Assembly (NCBI RefSeq): GCF_000632495.1
Contig: NZ_JFZT01000017.1
Coordinates: forward strand, 62,001 to 126,000
Source: Candidatus Acidianus copahuensis
GTDB taxonomy: Archaea > Thermoproteota > Thermoprotei_A > Sulfolobales > Sulfolobaceae
Length of the DNA stretch: 64,000 nucleotides
Direction: 5' to 3'
The position numbers and the translations under genes were made by a program. Of the stretch, positions 1-8,513 are shown piece by piece. The notes under the pieces are model-generated. The model saw only the letters and a list, made by a program, of their open reading frames with translations, searched no databases and was not told where the DNA came from. Every line of letters starts with the position of its first letter. The first letter of the stretch is position 1.

Positions 1-1
1 C

Positions 2-511
2 AACTCGTCAAATGAAGGTAATCAATTGAACCAATGGATGAATCAGAAGTTACAAGAGTTCTCAACAACCGGCAATATTTCTGTAGCGGATATAATCTGG
101 ATATGTCCTAATTATGACTTTTTTACAGCTGGTGGTAATGTTTTTATTAATTCCATAATTTCCCTATCAGGTGGAATAAATGTTTTTGGCTCTCAATCCG
201 GATATCCACTTCTTAATCCAGGTCAACTATTATTAGCAAATCCCGATGTGATATTTGTTCAAGTAATTTATAACTTAAGCTATACAGAATACTTAGTTAA
301 TCACATGCCTGGGATACAAAATGTATCAGCTTATAAAGATCATAGGATTTATTTTATTTCAGAAAATGCTATAAACCTCGTCAACGAACCTGGACCTCTA
401 TCAGTTTACGCTATACCGATGATTCATGACATAATTTACGGAGAAGCTCCAGAATACATTAACTGGACTTGGGTAAAACAGAATATAAATCCTACATTAC
501 CGGTGTACTAG
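2..511 (+). CDS. ABC transporter substrate-binding protein, metal-chelate type (C-terminal part)
   Basis: The reading frame is open to the left edge of the window, so this is the C-terminal part of a longer protein; the ATG and TTG codons inside it are not real starts. The visible part matches the C-terminal lobe of BtuF/FhuD/FecB-like periplasmic binding proteins: segments such as LSGGINVFG, LLLANPDVIFVQ and the final basic/hydrophobic helix are typical of the family that captures cobalamin, heme or iron-siderophores outside the membrane. A FecCD-type permease starts one base after its stop codon and an ATPase follows, giving the usual binding protein-permease-ATPase order. The ligand cannot be told from this sequence. 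The signal peptide would lie outside the window. Confidence 0.85.
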   Translation, partial: NSSNEGNQLNQWMNQKLQEFSTTGNISVADIIWICPNYDFFTAGGNVFINSIISLSGGINVFGSQSGYPLLNPGQLLLANPDVIFVQVIYNLSYTEYLVNHMPGIQNVSAYKDHRIYFISENAINLVNEPGPLSVYAIPMIHDIIYGEAPEYINWTWVKQNINPTLPVY

Positions 512-512
512 A

Positions 513-1490
513 TTGAAGGGAATAAATCTAATTTTTTTATCACTTCTTATTATCTCGTTTTTCCTATCTTTAGTTTACGGTCAAGTGTATGTTCCCTTTG
601 ATAAAATCTTCTCCCTTCATGGCGTATATAAGACAGTTATCTTGGATATAAAATTTCCAACTACGTTATCTACGTTATTGATAGGTATATGTTTGTCAAT
701 TTCTGGCGCAATAATGCAATTACTCTTGAGAAATCCTTTAATGGATCCCTACATTAGTGGGACTGCATCAGGAGGTGCATTTGGTGCGGTTTTAGCATAT
801 TATTTACTAGCATTTAATCTTCCGTTTTCATGGATAATCTACATTTCCCCAGTCATAGCATTCATGTTTTCTCTAATAGCCACAGGGTTAACGGTATTGA
901 TAGGCAGAAAAACGGGAGTATATGGGATTATCGTAGGGGGTGTGGTTATATCATATATCTTTAGTTCATTAATAACCGTCATGATAACTGAAATGTCAAT
1001 AAGGTTCCCTCAAGTTCCTCCTCTTATATTTTGGTTACTTGGAAGTATACAGATAGTTGGTTATACGGACGTTGTTATCTTATCGTTGCTCGCTTTGGGA
1101 TTAGTTCTAGTATCCCTAAGATACTCTAGGAAAATAGATCTTGTTTCAATAAGTGATGAAATGGCTTACTCAAAAAGAATAGACCCCAATAAGTTTAGAG
1201 TTTTCTGGATAGCTCTAGTTAGCGTTATCGTTGGATACGTGGTATCTCAAGTAGGTATAATAGGTTTTATAGGTATAATAGTTCCCCATATTTTGCGAAG
1301 ATTTTATGGAGGTAACACTAAGTCATTGATTCTAGGATCTATAACATTGGGTTCAACAATTTTGCTTTTTAGCAATTTGATAGCTGATGGTTCTCTAGGT
1401 TTTGAAATACCCATCACTGCAATTACATCATTAATTGCCTCCCCCATCATAATTTATGTCTTGGTGAGACGAAATGCTCAGGAATATTAG
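513..1490 (+). CDS. FecCD/BtuC-family ABC transporter permease
   Basis: A 325-residue, very hydrophobic protein with about ten membrane segments. It carries family signatures of BtuC/FecCD permeases: GAIMQLLLRNPLMDPYISG near residues 65-85, where LRNPLxxP is the family hallmark, and GFIGIIVPHILRR near residue 250, which is the coupling loop that contacts the ATPase. Length matches the family (about 320-350). The start is a TTG one base after the stop of the binding-protein gene, and the end overlaps the ATPase gene by 17 bases, so the three genes are one operon. It would form the homodimeric membrane channel for a metal chelate or cobalamin. Confidence 0.92.
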   Translation: MKGINLIFLSLLIISFFLSLVYGQVYVPFDKIFSLHGVYKTVILDIKFPTTLSTLLIGICLSISGAIMQLLLRNPLMDPYISGTASGGAFGAVLAYYLLAFNLPFSWIIYISPVIAFMFSLIATGLTVLIGRKTGVYGIIVGGVVISYIFSSLITVMITEMSIRFPQVPPLIFWLLGSIQIVGYTDVVILSLLALGLVLVSLRYSRKIDLVSISDEMAYSKRIDPNKFRVFWIALVSVIVGYVVSQVGIIGFIGIIVPHILRRFYGGNTKSLILGSITLGSTILLFSNLIADGSLGFEIPITAITSLIASPIIIYVLVRRNAQEY

Positions 1491-2130
1491 CGTTGAAATA
1501 AATGGTAAAAGGATTTTAGATAATGTAAGCTTTGAACCTAACAGAGGAATTAATGTTATCCTTGGACCTAATGGTTCGGGGAAAACTACTTTGTTAAGAG
1601 TAATTATTGGAATGGTAAAAAAGACGGAAGGTAAAGTGAGCCTAAAAGGGAAAATATCTTACGTGCCAGCTGAGTTTTTTTCTGCTCAAATGAAAGTTTC
1701 TGATGTAATGTTGGCAGGATCTAGGATAGAATTAAATGAATATACGAAAGTTATGAAAAAAATGGAAATTCAAGGGCTAATTAATAGAGACTTTTCCACG
1801 TTAAGTAGCGGAGAGAAAAGATTGGTTTTGATAGTAAAGTCCCTAGTTGAAGGAGACGTCGTCCTTATGGATGAACCACTAGGAAATCTAGATCTGGCAA
1901 ATAGGGCTAAAGTTTTAAGGATACTAAAAGAATATGATAAAACATTCATTATCACTTCTCATGAAATTGAGGTATTAGACTTTGCCTCGAAAGTCCTCCT
2001 TCTGAAGAATGGAAAAGTACTTTATTCTGGGAACCCAGCAGACGTTAATGAGAGTCTGTTGTCCGAACTATACAATGTTAAGCTAAGAAGAGGAAAAGAT
2101 GGGTGGAGTAACTTTAGGTTTGACTTTTAG
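1474..2130 (+). CDS. ABC transporter ATPase, FecE/BtuD-like
   Basis: A 218-residue nucleotide-binding domain with Walker A GPNGSGKTT (about residues 30-38), signature LSSGEKR, Walker B VVLMDEP and a switch histidine in ITSHE. It is on the short side for FecE-type ATPases (about 250), mainly in the C-terminal part. It starts inside the last codons of the permease gene, which implies coupled translation, and it should energise the importer formed with the two genes upstream. Its 3' end overlaps the convergent HEPN-like gene by 17 bases. Function is secure at the level of ABC importer ATPase; substrate is not. Confidence 0.92.
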   Translation: MLRNISVEINGKRILDNVSFEPNRGINVILGPNGSGKTTLLRVIIGMVKKTEGKVSLKGKISYVPAEFFSAQMKVSDVMLAGSRIELNEYTKVMKKMEIQGLINRDFSTLSSGEKRLVLIVKSLVEGDVVLMDEPLGNLDLANRAKVLRILKEYDKTFIITSHEIEVLDFASKVLLLKNGKVLYSGNPADVNESLLSELYNVKLRRGKDGWSNFRFDF

Positions 2131-2824
2131 CCTTTAGTCTTTGAAACATAAGCCATGAGTAATATGAGGAAGAGTAAAGCGAATTAACTGTGGGGAATAG
2201 TTCCCACTCTACCTCACCGTGGGCTAAAAGATTTCTTACGTTTATAGCTAATCTAAAAGCAAGACTTGTTTTATTATCCATAAATCTTTCAGCCCATGAC
2301 AGAAGGCTACCTTGAGAGAAGGGAAAAGCCTCTCCATTAACCTTAACCTTATATTTACTCCATCCTTTGTTATGGATAAGTAATTTTAGTCTTCTATAAT
2401 CAATATCCTTTGCTTTAATTTTCTTCTTACCATATTTAATTTGAGTAACATCACCTAACCATAAGGAATAAAGGGATCTTAGGGCCATTTCAATTACAAG
2501 GTATATTTCTAAAGTAGCCAGTTCATTAAATCCTCCAATTTCCAATAGCTTTAATGCATCCCTTTGAACTTTTACTACTTTTTCTGGCAAGTCCCATTTG
2601 ATCTCTCCTTCTCCTAAGATTATCAACGGTATATTAGCAAGTATCGCCCCTATAATATTTTCTTTCTTTTCTAATGGAATTTCAAAGTTATTAATTATCA
2701 ATTTTTTACTTTTATATTCTACATTTTCTAGGGACTCTATCAGGACTTCTTCATCTCCTTTTTTGCCGTATTGGAAAAAGTCATTAATGATCTTAATGAT
2801 TCTTTTTTCTAGGCTCTTCTTCAC
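2114..2824 (-). CDS. HEPN-like domain protein of unknown function
   Basis: A 236-residue soluble protein. The C-terminal half is alpha-helical with RNLLAHGE near residues 197-204, which fits the R-x4-6-H motif of HEPN domains (higher eukaryotes and prokaryotes nucleotide-binding; often RNases or nucleotidyltransferase partners). The helix before it (LATLEIYLVIEMALRSLYSL) also resembles HEPN helix 1. The N-terminal 90 residues are charged and unassigned. No MNT nucleotidyltransferase or antitoxin lies next to it, so a toxin-antitoxin role is not supported. Only 37 bases separate its start from the divergent racemase-like gene, and both appear to use leaderless promoters. HEPN assignment is from motif reading only. 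Confidence 0.6.
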   Translation of the reverse strand: MKKSLEKRIIKIINDFFQYGKKGDEEVLIESLENVEYKSKKLIINNFEIPLEKKENIIGAILANIPLIILGEGEIKWDLPEKVVKVQRDALKLLEIGGFNELATLEIYLVIEMALRSLYSLWLGDVTQIKYGKKKIKAKDIDYRRLKLLIHNKGWSKYKVKVNGEAFPFSQGSLLSWAERFMDNKTSLAFRLAINVRNLLAHGEVEWELFPTVNSLYSSSYYSWLMFQRLKAKSQT

Positions 2825-2861
2825 AAATCAAACTTATTTTAATTTAATTTAAAAAGACTCT
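2825..2861. promoter_or_regulatory. Overlapping divergent leaderless promoters
   Basis: The 37-base gap between two divergent start codons is mostly T/A-rich (ttttaatttaatttaaaaag). Read on each strand it places a TATA-like box about 25-27 bases before the ATG at 2862 (+) and before the ATG at 2824 (-). The two promoters must therefore share the same DNA, so transcription of the two genes probably competes. This is inferred from spacing alone. Confidence 0.5.
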
Positions 2862-3539
2862 ATGCCGGGTGGAAGAGGTAGAATAGGTCTAATTGTACCG
2901 TCCAATAATGCTGCAATAGAGTACGATTTCTGGAAAATGCTTCCAGATGGAGTAACAGTGCATTCTACAAGAATGAGACCAACTAAAGGGTGCGAACCAG
3001 AAGATGTAGAACTGTTTACGAGAGAACTTAGAGAGGTTAGTCGTCTATTGCAAGAAGTGTCAGATGTTATAGTTTATGGAAGAACTTACGGAACTCATAA
3101 ACATGCCTCGGTAATTAGGCAAACTATTCCGAATGTTATACTCCCTGGAGAAGCTGTTATTGAAGTTTTAAAGAAGCTTAATGCAAGAAAAATTTGGATA
3201 GGTACACCTTACATTAAGGAAAGAACATTAGAGGAGGTTCAATGGATGAAGTCTCAAGGTTTTGATGTAATTGGATTCGACGGGTTAAATAAAATAAAAG
3301 GAGTAGATATTTCAAATACGCCAGTTTTTACAATTTATAGATTAGTAAAGAGAAACCTTGAAAAAGTAGTTGAAGCTGATGCTATTTACTTAGCTTGTAC
3401 TGCCCTATCTACGTTTGAAGTTTCTAATTACTTGACTGAAGATTTGGGAATTCCAGTAGTGTCAGAAAATGCTGCAGCTATGTGGAGAGCTTTAAGAACA
3501 TTGAGGATAATACACAAGGTTCCAGGTTTCGAAATCTAA
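2862..3539 (+). CDS. Asp/Glu racemase superfamily protein, arylmalonate decarboxylase/maleate isomerase-like
   Basis: A 225-residue cytosolic enzyme of the aspartate/glutamate racemase fold. GRIGLIVPSNNAAIEYDF at the N-terminus is the typical start of maleate cis-trans isomerase and arylmalonate decarboxylase relatives, where the PSxN stretch forms the carboxylate-binding site. The C-terminal half-site cysteine is present (YLACTALST, Cys179). The N-terminal half-site, where racemases and isomerases have Cys, reads VYGRTYGT, with Arg74 at the aligned place. That single-cysteine state resembles decarboxylases of the family more than racemases, but the substrate is unknown. A TATA-like box lies about 26 bases upstream of the ATG, giving a leaderless start. 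Confidence 0.75.
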   Translation: MPGGRGRIGLIVPSNNAAIEYDFWKMLPDGVTVHSTRMRPTKGCEPEDVELFTRELREVSRLLQEVSDVIVYGRTYGTHKHASVIRQTIPNVILPGEAVIEVLKKLNARKIWIGTPYIKERTLEEVQWMKSQGFDVIGFDGLNKIKGVDISNTPVFTIYRLVKRNLEKVVEADAIYLACTALSTFEVSNYLTEDLGIPVVSENAAAMWRALRTLRIIHKVPGFEI

Positions 3540-3577
3540 TGAAATGATTTTATAATTGATGAAAGTAGTATACAGCT

Positions 3578-3997
3578 GTGGACATAAAGTTAATATCTGG
3601 GATATTGATAATGATAGTTGCTGTTGGATTGTTTGTAGACGTGCCAAGTCAACACCCAAAGTTGTTGGAGTTATCTCCTTATGATGGAAAAATAATTAAG
3701 TTAAATTATCCTATTTCATATTTAATTTTTAAGGCAAATTCCTCTTCTTTATCGTTAAATGTAATAAACGGTAGTTATACTAAAGTATTTAACTTGGATG
3801 ATAAGACTATTTACCTTATAAAGCTAAATTCCACCAAAGGAGAAGCAATCATATTAAACAATGGTTCTTCAAATTCATTTGTCTATTATTCCTTAGATGA
3901 GCTCTACTCTCCTTTTCTGATTCATTTTATGTTATCAATTATTTTATTCATAGTAGGTGGAGTATTGGTATTATCTTTTATTAAAAGGAAAAACTAA
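3578..3997 (+). CDS. Hypothetical membrane protein, two membrane segments
   Basis: A 139-residue protein of no recognised family. It starts with a hydrophobic segment (residues 5-22, ISGILIMIVAVGLFVDV), has a middle region of about 80 residues rich in Ser, Asn and beta-forming residues with several N-x-S/T sites, and ends with a second hydrophobic helix (FMLSIILFIVGGVLVLSF) and a KRKN tail. The layout suggests an extracytoplasmic domain anchored at both ends. GTG is the first possible start after an in-frame stop. It lies 38 bases downstream of the racemase-like gene, but a link in function is not evident. Confidence 0.55.
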   Translation: MDIKLISGILIMIVAVGLFVDVPSQHPKLLELSPYDGKIIKLNYPISYLIFKANSSSLSLNVINGSYTKVFNLDDKTIYLIKLNSTKGEAIILNNGSSNSFVYYSLDELYSPFLIHFMLSIILFIVGGVLVLSFIKRKN

Positions 3998-4083
3998 TAG
4001 GTGAGTTTTCTAGGTCTTGATATAATTTGTTTCTTTTTGAATATGTTTGGACGGAAACCTCATATTTTTACAAAAAGTTAAAT

Positions 4084-4593
4084 TTAGTAATTCCGAATAA
4101 ATTTAGATACTAGATTTAAAATGCCTACAAATAAGGCAAACCAATACTGAATTGACGGATAGCTCTCTATTAGCATCGTAATCTTATATTGATATTGAAA
4201 AGTTGCAATTTCTTTTCCTATTATGAAAAAATTATAATGAAAAGGTATAAAATAGGAAACTAAATAGTTAAAAGCAAAATACATTATAATAGGATCAAGA
4301 ATGTAGAATATGGATGCCCAACTGATTAGTAGATAGCTAACCTTATTTCCTCTAATAGTCGAAATCAGGAGACTTATAGAAATCACTATTACATATACTC
4401 TAAAAGCGAAAAGTAACATGTTTATTACTTTAATTATCTCAATATTGTTGCCTAAAAGATTTATATTAAGGTAAAATAGCGAATCTTTTACAATTATTAT
4501 ATTTCCAACGGAGTAATACCACCAATATCCGGGCAATACAGCAACTATAATATTGAATAAAAGAGATATGATTGTAAAATATCTAATTGTCAT
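4084..4593 (-). CDS. Hypothetical membrane protein, four membrane segments
   Basis: A 169-residue integral membrane protein with about four hydrophobic helices and no family I recognise. Its ATG overlaps the stop codon of the preceding gene on the same strand by one base (TAATG), so it is translated together with that small single-pass protein. The two may form a membrane complex; no enzyme motif or metal-binding motif is visible in either. Confidence 0.5.
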   Translation of the reverse strand: MTIRYFTIISLLFNIIVAVLPGYWWYYSVGNIIIVKDSLFYLNINLLGNNIEIIKVINMLLFAFRVYVIVISISLLISTIRGNKVSYLLISWASIFYILDPIIMYFAFNYLVSYFIPFHYNFFIIGKEIATFQYQYKITMLIESYPSIQYWFALFVGILNLVSKFIRNY

Positions 4594-4985
4594 TAAATCA
4601 CCTGTTTAATAGATATGTTTGTATTAAATATCCCTAATTCAATACAAATTGAATAGTTATTAGATCTAATGTTTGATACTAAGTAAGTAGCGTTTGTCAC
4701 TATTGCGGAAATGTTCTCAATCGAATTAGGCGGGATTACTTCTTTTTGTGGTAGATAATTATACTTTCCAGTTATATTGTATATAATAACCGGAAAATTA
4801 TCAGTATTATTAATTGATATTATTAAAGTTGAACCACGAACAAATAATCTCATATTAGGAGAAGACAAATTGATATTATTAATCTGTCTCATTCCAGTCT
4901 CTAATATATCTCCTATATGATAGAAATATAATTCTAGTATTAGGGTCGATATAAACAATATAGCCGCTATAGTTTTAGCTTTCAC
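4593..4985 (-). CDS. Hypothetical single-pass membrane protein with extracytoplasmic domain
   Basis: A 130-residue protein with an N-terminal membrane helix (residues 4-22) followed by about 105 residues rich in Asn, Ile and Ser. It has many N-x-S/T sequons, as expected for a glycosylated surface domain in Sulfolobales. It resembles the general design of archaeal pilin-like or small surface proteins, but no class III signal-peptide site is clear. It is the first gene of a two-gene unit with the four-helix protein that follows. Function unknown. Confidence 0.5.
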   Translation of the reverse strand: MKAKTIAAILFISTLILELYFYHIGDILETGMRQINNINLSSPNMRLFVRGSTLIISINNTDNFPVIIYNITGKYNYLPQKEVIPPNSIENISAIVTNATYLVSNIRSNNYSICIELGIFNTNISIKQVI

Positions 4986-5707
4986 AAATAATTAACTGAT
5001 TGAAAAAGTAATAAGCTATATATTATCTTAATTAGATTAAGGTAGAATGTTCCTTATAGGACTGAGGATAGATGATTCCCTATGAGACATATAAAAACTA
5101 GATTTTCCTCAATAGTGTACTTGGTATCTAAAGGATTTGTTGTCATGGAACTCCCTAAAGCAGTAGTGGTCTTATAGAACATGGTATGTCTTAAGCTGTT
5201 GTCAACAGTTTAGCTTAAATCGTGACATTTTTACACATTTCATAATTTTTCATCTTCTAAAATTCTTAATTCCAAAAACAATATTAACTTGTCTCGCATG
5301 TGAGTAATGTAGACCTAAAGGGACTACAAAGGAGTGAAGGATTAGAAACTAAAGAGTAGTTTTCCCACAGCTTTGGTAGTGTAGGTTGGATTAGCCCGCT
5401 AAAGGATCGTGACGATCAGCTTTGTTCAGAACGTAGCGAACCTAAGGGTTTATAGACATGACAATAAATGTCCGTAAAGCCCAACCAGTATGTACTCTAG
5501 ACTTTTGCCTTCACCCTATATAGTTTCAGAAAAAGTCTTACGAAGGAAAAACAACGTTCGTTAAGATTTGAAGTATTAACTTGAAGATCAAACCTAGATC
5601 TTGAGGGTATTTCACTAAATCATCTTATAGTTTAGGTTATTCAAATACAAGATTCTAGATTCCTAGGTAATAAAGATTTTACTGTTAACTTTTCATCAAA
5701 TTATTAA
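4986..5707. other. Intergenic region with decayed repeat (722 bases)
   Basis: No intact gene was found on either strand. The first about 280 bases hold nothing recognisable. Bases 5272-5486 are one copy of a dispersed repeat whose partner is at 25592-25797. The last about 200 bases hold nothing recognisable apart from the start region of the next gene. Confidence 0.6.
5272..5486 (+). repeat. Dispersed structured repeat, copy A (possible transposon 3' end or RNA)
   Basis: About 215 bases align by eye over their whole length with 25592-25797. The best-matching stretches are acaatattaacttgt at the left, cccacagctt, gtaggttggattagcccgct, tttgttcagaacgt and gtccgtaaa at the right. Within it are TTAGC-CC-GCTAA (5391-5402), GATCG-TGA-CGATC (5405-5417), GACAT/ATGTC (5455-5459 with 5468-5472) and a long-range GGTTGG/CCAACC pair (5384-5389 with 5481-5486). 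The left part can be read as the remains of a TnpB zinc finger (TC-x-x-C), so decay from an IS605/IS607-type element is the simplest origin. The strand is a guess from that reading. Confidence 0.55.
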
Positions 5708-6370
5708 GTGAAAAGTTTAGAAGAGAGATTGGATATGGTTAATCCTTTAGTAGTTTTCCAGCCATTAACTACACTAGAGGTAACTAATTTCATAGGTATA
5801 GTAGCCTTCTCAATAGCTGGGTCGATTAAAGGTATAGAAAAAAGGATGGATTTACTTGGAATTCTAACGTTAGGTTTTTCATCATCTTTAGCCGGAGGAA
5901 TTATAGCGGATATCCTTTTAGGAATACATCCGCCTGTAAACCTAGTTTACATCCCGTACCCTACTGTAGCCTTTCTCTCGAGTTTATTTACTTTTTTCCT
6001 ATACAGAAAAATTACAATAAAGAATCCTTTACTTTATGCTGATGCATTAGGTTTAGGAGCTTTTACTGCTTCTGGGGCATCATTAGCTTACTCTGTAGAT
6101 CCACGACCTCTTCTTGTAATAATAGTTGGTACGGTTACTTCAGTCGGAGGAGGAGTTTTAAGAGATATTTTAGCTAATGAAATTCCACTAATTCTTACAA
6201 AGGAATTCTACGCTTCCGCTTCAATTGTGGGTTCTTCTGTCTACTTTTTGCTTATGTTAGTGAGATTCCCTCCGGGAGAAGCATCTATTTTAGTTTTATT
6301 TTTAACATTTTTGCTTAGAATTATAGCGATTAGGTTTAAGTGGGAATTACCTAGAATTAAATCGATATAA
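5708..6370 (+). CDS. UPF0126/TRIC-like membrane protein
   Basis: A 220-residue protein with about seven membrane helices and the two-fold repeated UPF0126 pattern: NFIGIVAFSIAGSIKG in the first half and GAFTASGASLAY with SVGGGVLRDIL in the second, the latter being the family signature. Relatives include bacterial glycine-transport proteins (YicG-like) and prokaryotic TRIC channels that pass K+. Which of these applies cannot be told here. The start is GTG at 5708; an in-frame ATG at 5735 would shorten the N-terminus by nine residues without touching the first helix. The 3' end overlaps the convergent EamA gene by 14 bases. Confidence 0.85.
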   Translation: MKSLEERLDMVNPLVVFQPLTTLEVTNFIGIVAFSIAGSIKGIEKRMDLLGILTLGFSSSLAGGIIADILLGIHPPVNLVYIPYPTVAFLSSLFTFFLYRKITIKNPLLYADALGLGAFTASGASLAYSVDPRPLLVIIVGTVTSVGGGVLRDILANEIPLILTKEFYASASIVGSSVYFLLMLVRFPPGEASILVLFLTFLLRIIAIRFKWELPRIKSI

Positions 6371-7160
6371 TTATTATAGAAATTAATATAACCAGAGTAC
6401 CCAGAATATCTCGAATGTTAAGTAATTGATCTAGAATAAAAAAGGCTAATAGTATAGTGAATACTGGCTCAAGTGCCGATATAATTGATGCAGTTAATGA
6501 ATCAGATTTTCTCATTCCTTTATAGAAAAAATAATATGGAACAAATGTAGCGAATATCCCCATGTATAATCCACCTTCTATAGAGGGAATGGAAAAACTT
6601 CTAACGAATAACGCAGTAAAAGGTAAAGACCAAAAGGACTGTGAAGCTATTAACTCCCAGTCACGCACTCCATTGATCTGCAATTTTCTTGAAATTAAAA
6701 TAACTCCGGCATATGATAATCCACAGGCTATACCTAGAAGGAATTTTAACAAATTAGGAAATCCAAGGTAAATAATGTATAAACCTATCACTACAAGGAC
6801 AGACCCTAAAATTTTCCTTGAAGTAACTTTTTCTCTCTCCACAAAAGGTAAAACTAGTATTATCCAGACGGGAGCAGTATAAAGAAATACAGCGGAAAGG
6901 GAAGGTCCATCTATTGGTATTGTAATCAAGTAGATTTCATAAAATATAGAGGTAATAATTCCCAATAATAGCGCCCTTATGTTTATTATTTTTCTAAAAT
7001 CTACTAAAGGAATACAAAGAAAAGTAGATATTAACGATCTTATGAACACGATCGAAAATACACTCCCTCCAATAGAGTAAGATATTTGATCTACTATCCC
7101 AATTGTCCCCCAGAAAAAGGAAGAAAGGACTAATTCTATGAAGCCCTCCCTTATTTTCAC
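6357..7160 (-). CDS. EamA/DMT-family transporter
   Basis: A 267-residue protein with about ten membrane helices in two EamA repeats. Typical marks are SFFWGTIGIVDQI in helix 1, RSLISTF, the FLYTAPVWIILVLPF stretch of the first repeat, and SALEPVFTILLAFFILDQ in the second repeat, which is the most conserved segment of the drug/metabolite transporter superfamily. Such proteins export amino acids, metabolites or drugs; no substrate can be given. It lies ten bases upstream of the ABC permease gene's stop on the same strand, so read-through from that ABC pair is possible. Confidence 0.88.
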   Translation of the reverse strand: MKIREGFIELVLSSFFWGTIGIVDQISYSIGGSVFSIVFIRSLISTFLCIPLVDFRKIINIRALLLGIITSIFYEIYLITIPIDGPSLSAVFLYTAPVWIILVLPFVEREKVTSRKILGSVLVVIGLYIIYLGFPNLLKFLLGIACGLSYAGVILISRKLQINGVRDWELIASQSFWSLPFTALFVRSFSIPSIEGGLYMGIFATFVPYYFFYKGMRKSDSLTASIISALEPVFTILLAFFILDQLLNIRDILGTLVILISIIIISI

Positions 7161-7169
7161 CTATATCCC

Positions 7170-8513
7170 CTAATCAAACCCCCTCTCTACCATTTTCTCC
7201 TCTACTTCAATCCAAAATTTTTTCATGAATAGGAATGGTAAAGCTAGGAATAACATAATCAATCCAGAAATAATAGACGTCTCTATCGTTGGGAGAAAAG
7301 CTGGAACGAATAAAAGTATCCATACAGGAAATGACAAGATAGCTACAATATATTGATCTAACGTATATGTAAAACCAGGCATATTTTCATCTTTTACCTG
7401 AAAGGGATTTACTCTTGCTTGAATCGCGGACAAGTATATGAAAGCTGAAGGTACTCCTATCATCATGCTTATTCCTATCCCTATACCACGAGGAATAAAT
7501 AGGGAAGCTATTGCTATTGGAAGAAATATCAGAAAAGTTGAAATAGCCTTTCCTATTAAGTAATAGTCTGCATAACGAGCAGGTTCCATAATACCTAAAG
7601 ATAACCAAAGTGGATCAGAGCTAAAAGTTGAATAAGCTAAATTAAACAAGGCTATTATTTCAGCGAGAGGAACATAAAATGATATTAATGAGAAAGGAAC
7701 GTACTTGGATGCAATATAATATGCAATCGCTATAATCGTACTTACCGCTATTACTTTATATATTTTTATTCTTGCGGTCTTAAAAGTGGAGCTTCCCATA
7801 TAATTAAATCTAGCCGCAAACTCGAGGAAAGATAATGACCTAGATAAAATAGCCATAAATGGGCTCATTCCAGAAAATGACATAGCGCTTTTAACGTAGC
7901 TACTTTTAGGTTGATCAAAGACTGCAAATCTAACATTGTTTAAATTCTTCAAAGCCAAGTAAGTTGCGCTTATAAACATTAAAATAAGGAAAACATAGCT
8001 AATGTAATTATCGAAAAACATACCAGTTGGCGAGTAGGTAAATCCAAAAAGAGGAGATATTGACCACAAGGCAATCAAAGAACCAAATAGTGCTCTAAAT
8101 TTTATACCAACATTAGAGAGTGCAATTGACAGCGATACAGCTAATAGAGAAAAAAGAAAAAGGACTGCAACTCCTAGTAGACCTAAAATTTTTATTGCAA
8201 ATATTCCGAAATATAGCGAAAAGAAACTACTTATTAAAAAATTGGCTAAATAGAGGGATATTGATATTTTTTCTTGATCTATAGGAATTGTTAAGAGAAA
8301 GTCTGCATCAGATTTTGTAACTACCATTCCTGCATTTATTGAATAAATAAGAATAGTTAATGAGAAAAATATTACAGTATCGTCAATAAATGAAGGATTT
8401 AGAGGTGCGGGAATTACTGCACTTATAATAAAGAGGATAATTAGAAAGTTTATGATAATTACACTTTTTCTTATTCTAGATAAGATAATGAACTTAATTA
8501 ACTTACCTAACAT
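7170..8513 (-). CDS. ABC transporter permease protein
   Basis: A 447-residue integral membrane protein with about ten to twelve helices. It overlaps the start of its stop-to-start neighbour, an ABC ATPase on the same strand, by 11 bases, and that context is the main reason for calling it the membrane partner. The sequence has no conserved motif that I recognise beyond the general pattern of ABC-2-like exporters. Residues 200-245 form a charged cytoplasmic loop that may contact the ATPase. The transported substrate is unknown. Confidence 0.7.
   Translation of the reverse strand: MLGKLIKFIILSRIRKSVIIINFLIILFIISAVIPAPLNPSFIDDTVIFFSLTILIYSINAGMVVTKSDADFLLTIPIDQEKISISLYLANFLISSFFSLYFGIFAIKILGLLGVAVLFLFSLLAVSLSIALSNVGIKFRALFGSLIALWSISPLFGFTYSPTGMFFDNYISYVFLILMFISATYLALKNLNNVRFAVFDQPKSSYVKSAMSFSGMSPFMAILSRSLSFLEFAARFNYMGSSTFKTARIKIYKVIAVSTIIAIAYYIASKYVPFSLISFYVPLAEIIALFNLAYSTFSSDPLWLSLGIMEPARYADYYLIGKAISTFLIFLPIAIASLFIPRGIGIGISMMIGVPSAFIYLSAIQARVNPFQVKDENMPGFTYTLDQYIVAILSFPVWILLFVPAFLPTIETSIISGLIMLFLALPFLFMKKFWIEVEEKMVERGFD

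Noticed and set aside
2114..2824. A HEPN-MNT toxin-antitoxin pair.
   Set aside because: No nucleotidyltransferase or antitoxin gene is adjacent; the neighbours are an ABC ATPase and a racemase-like enzyme.
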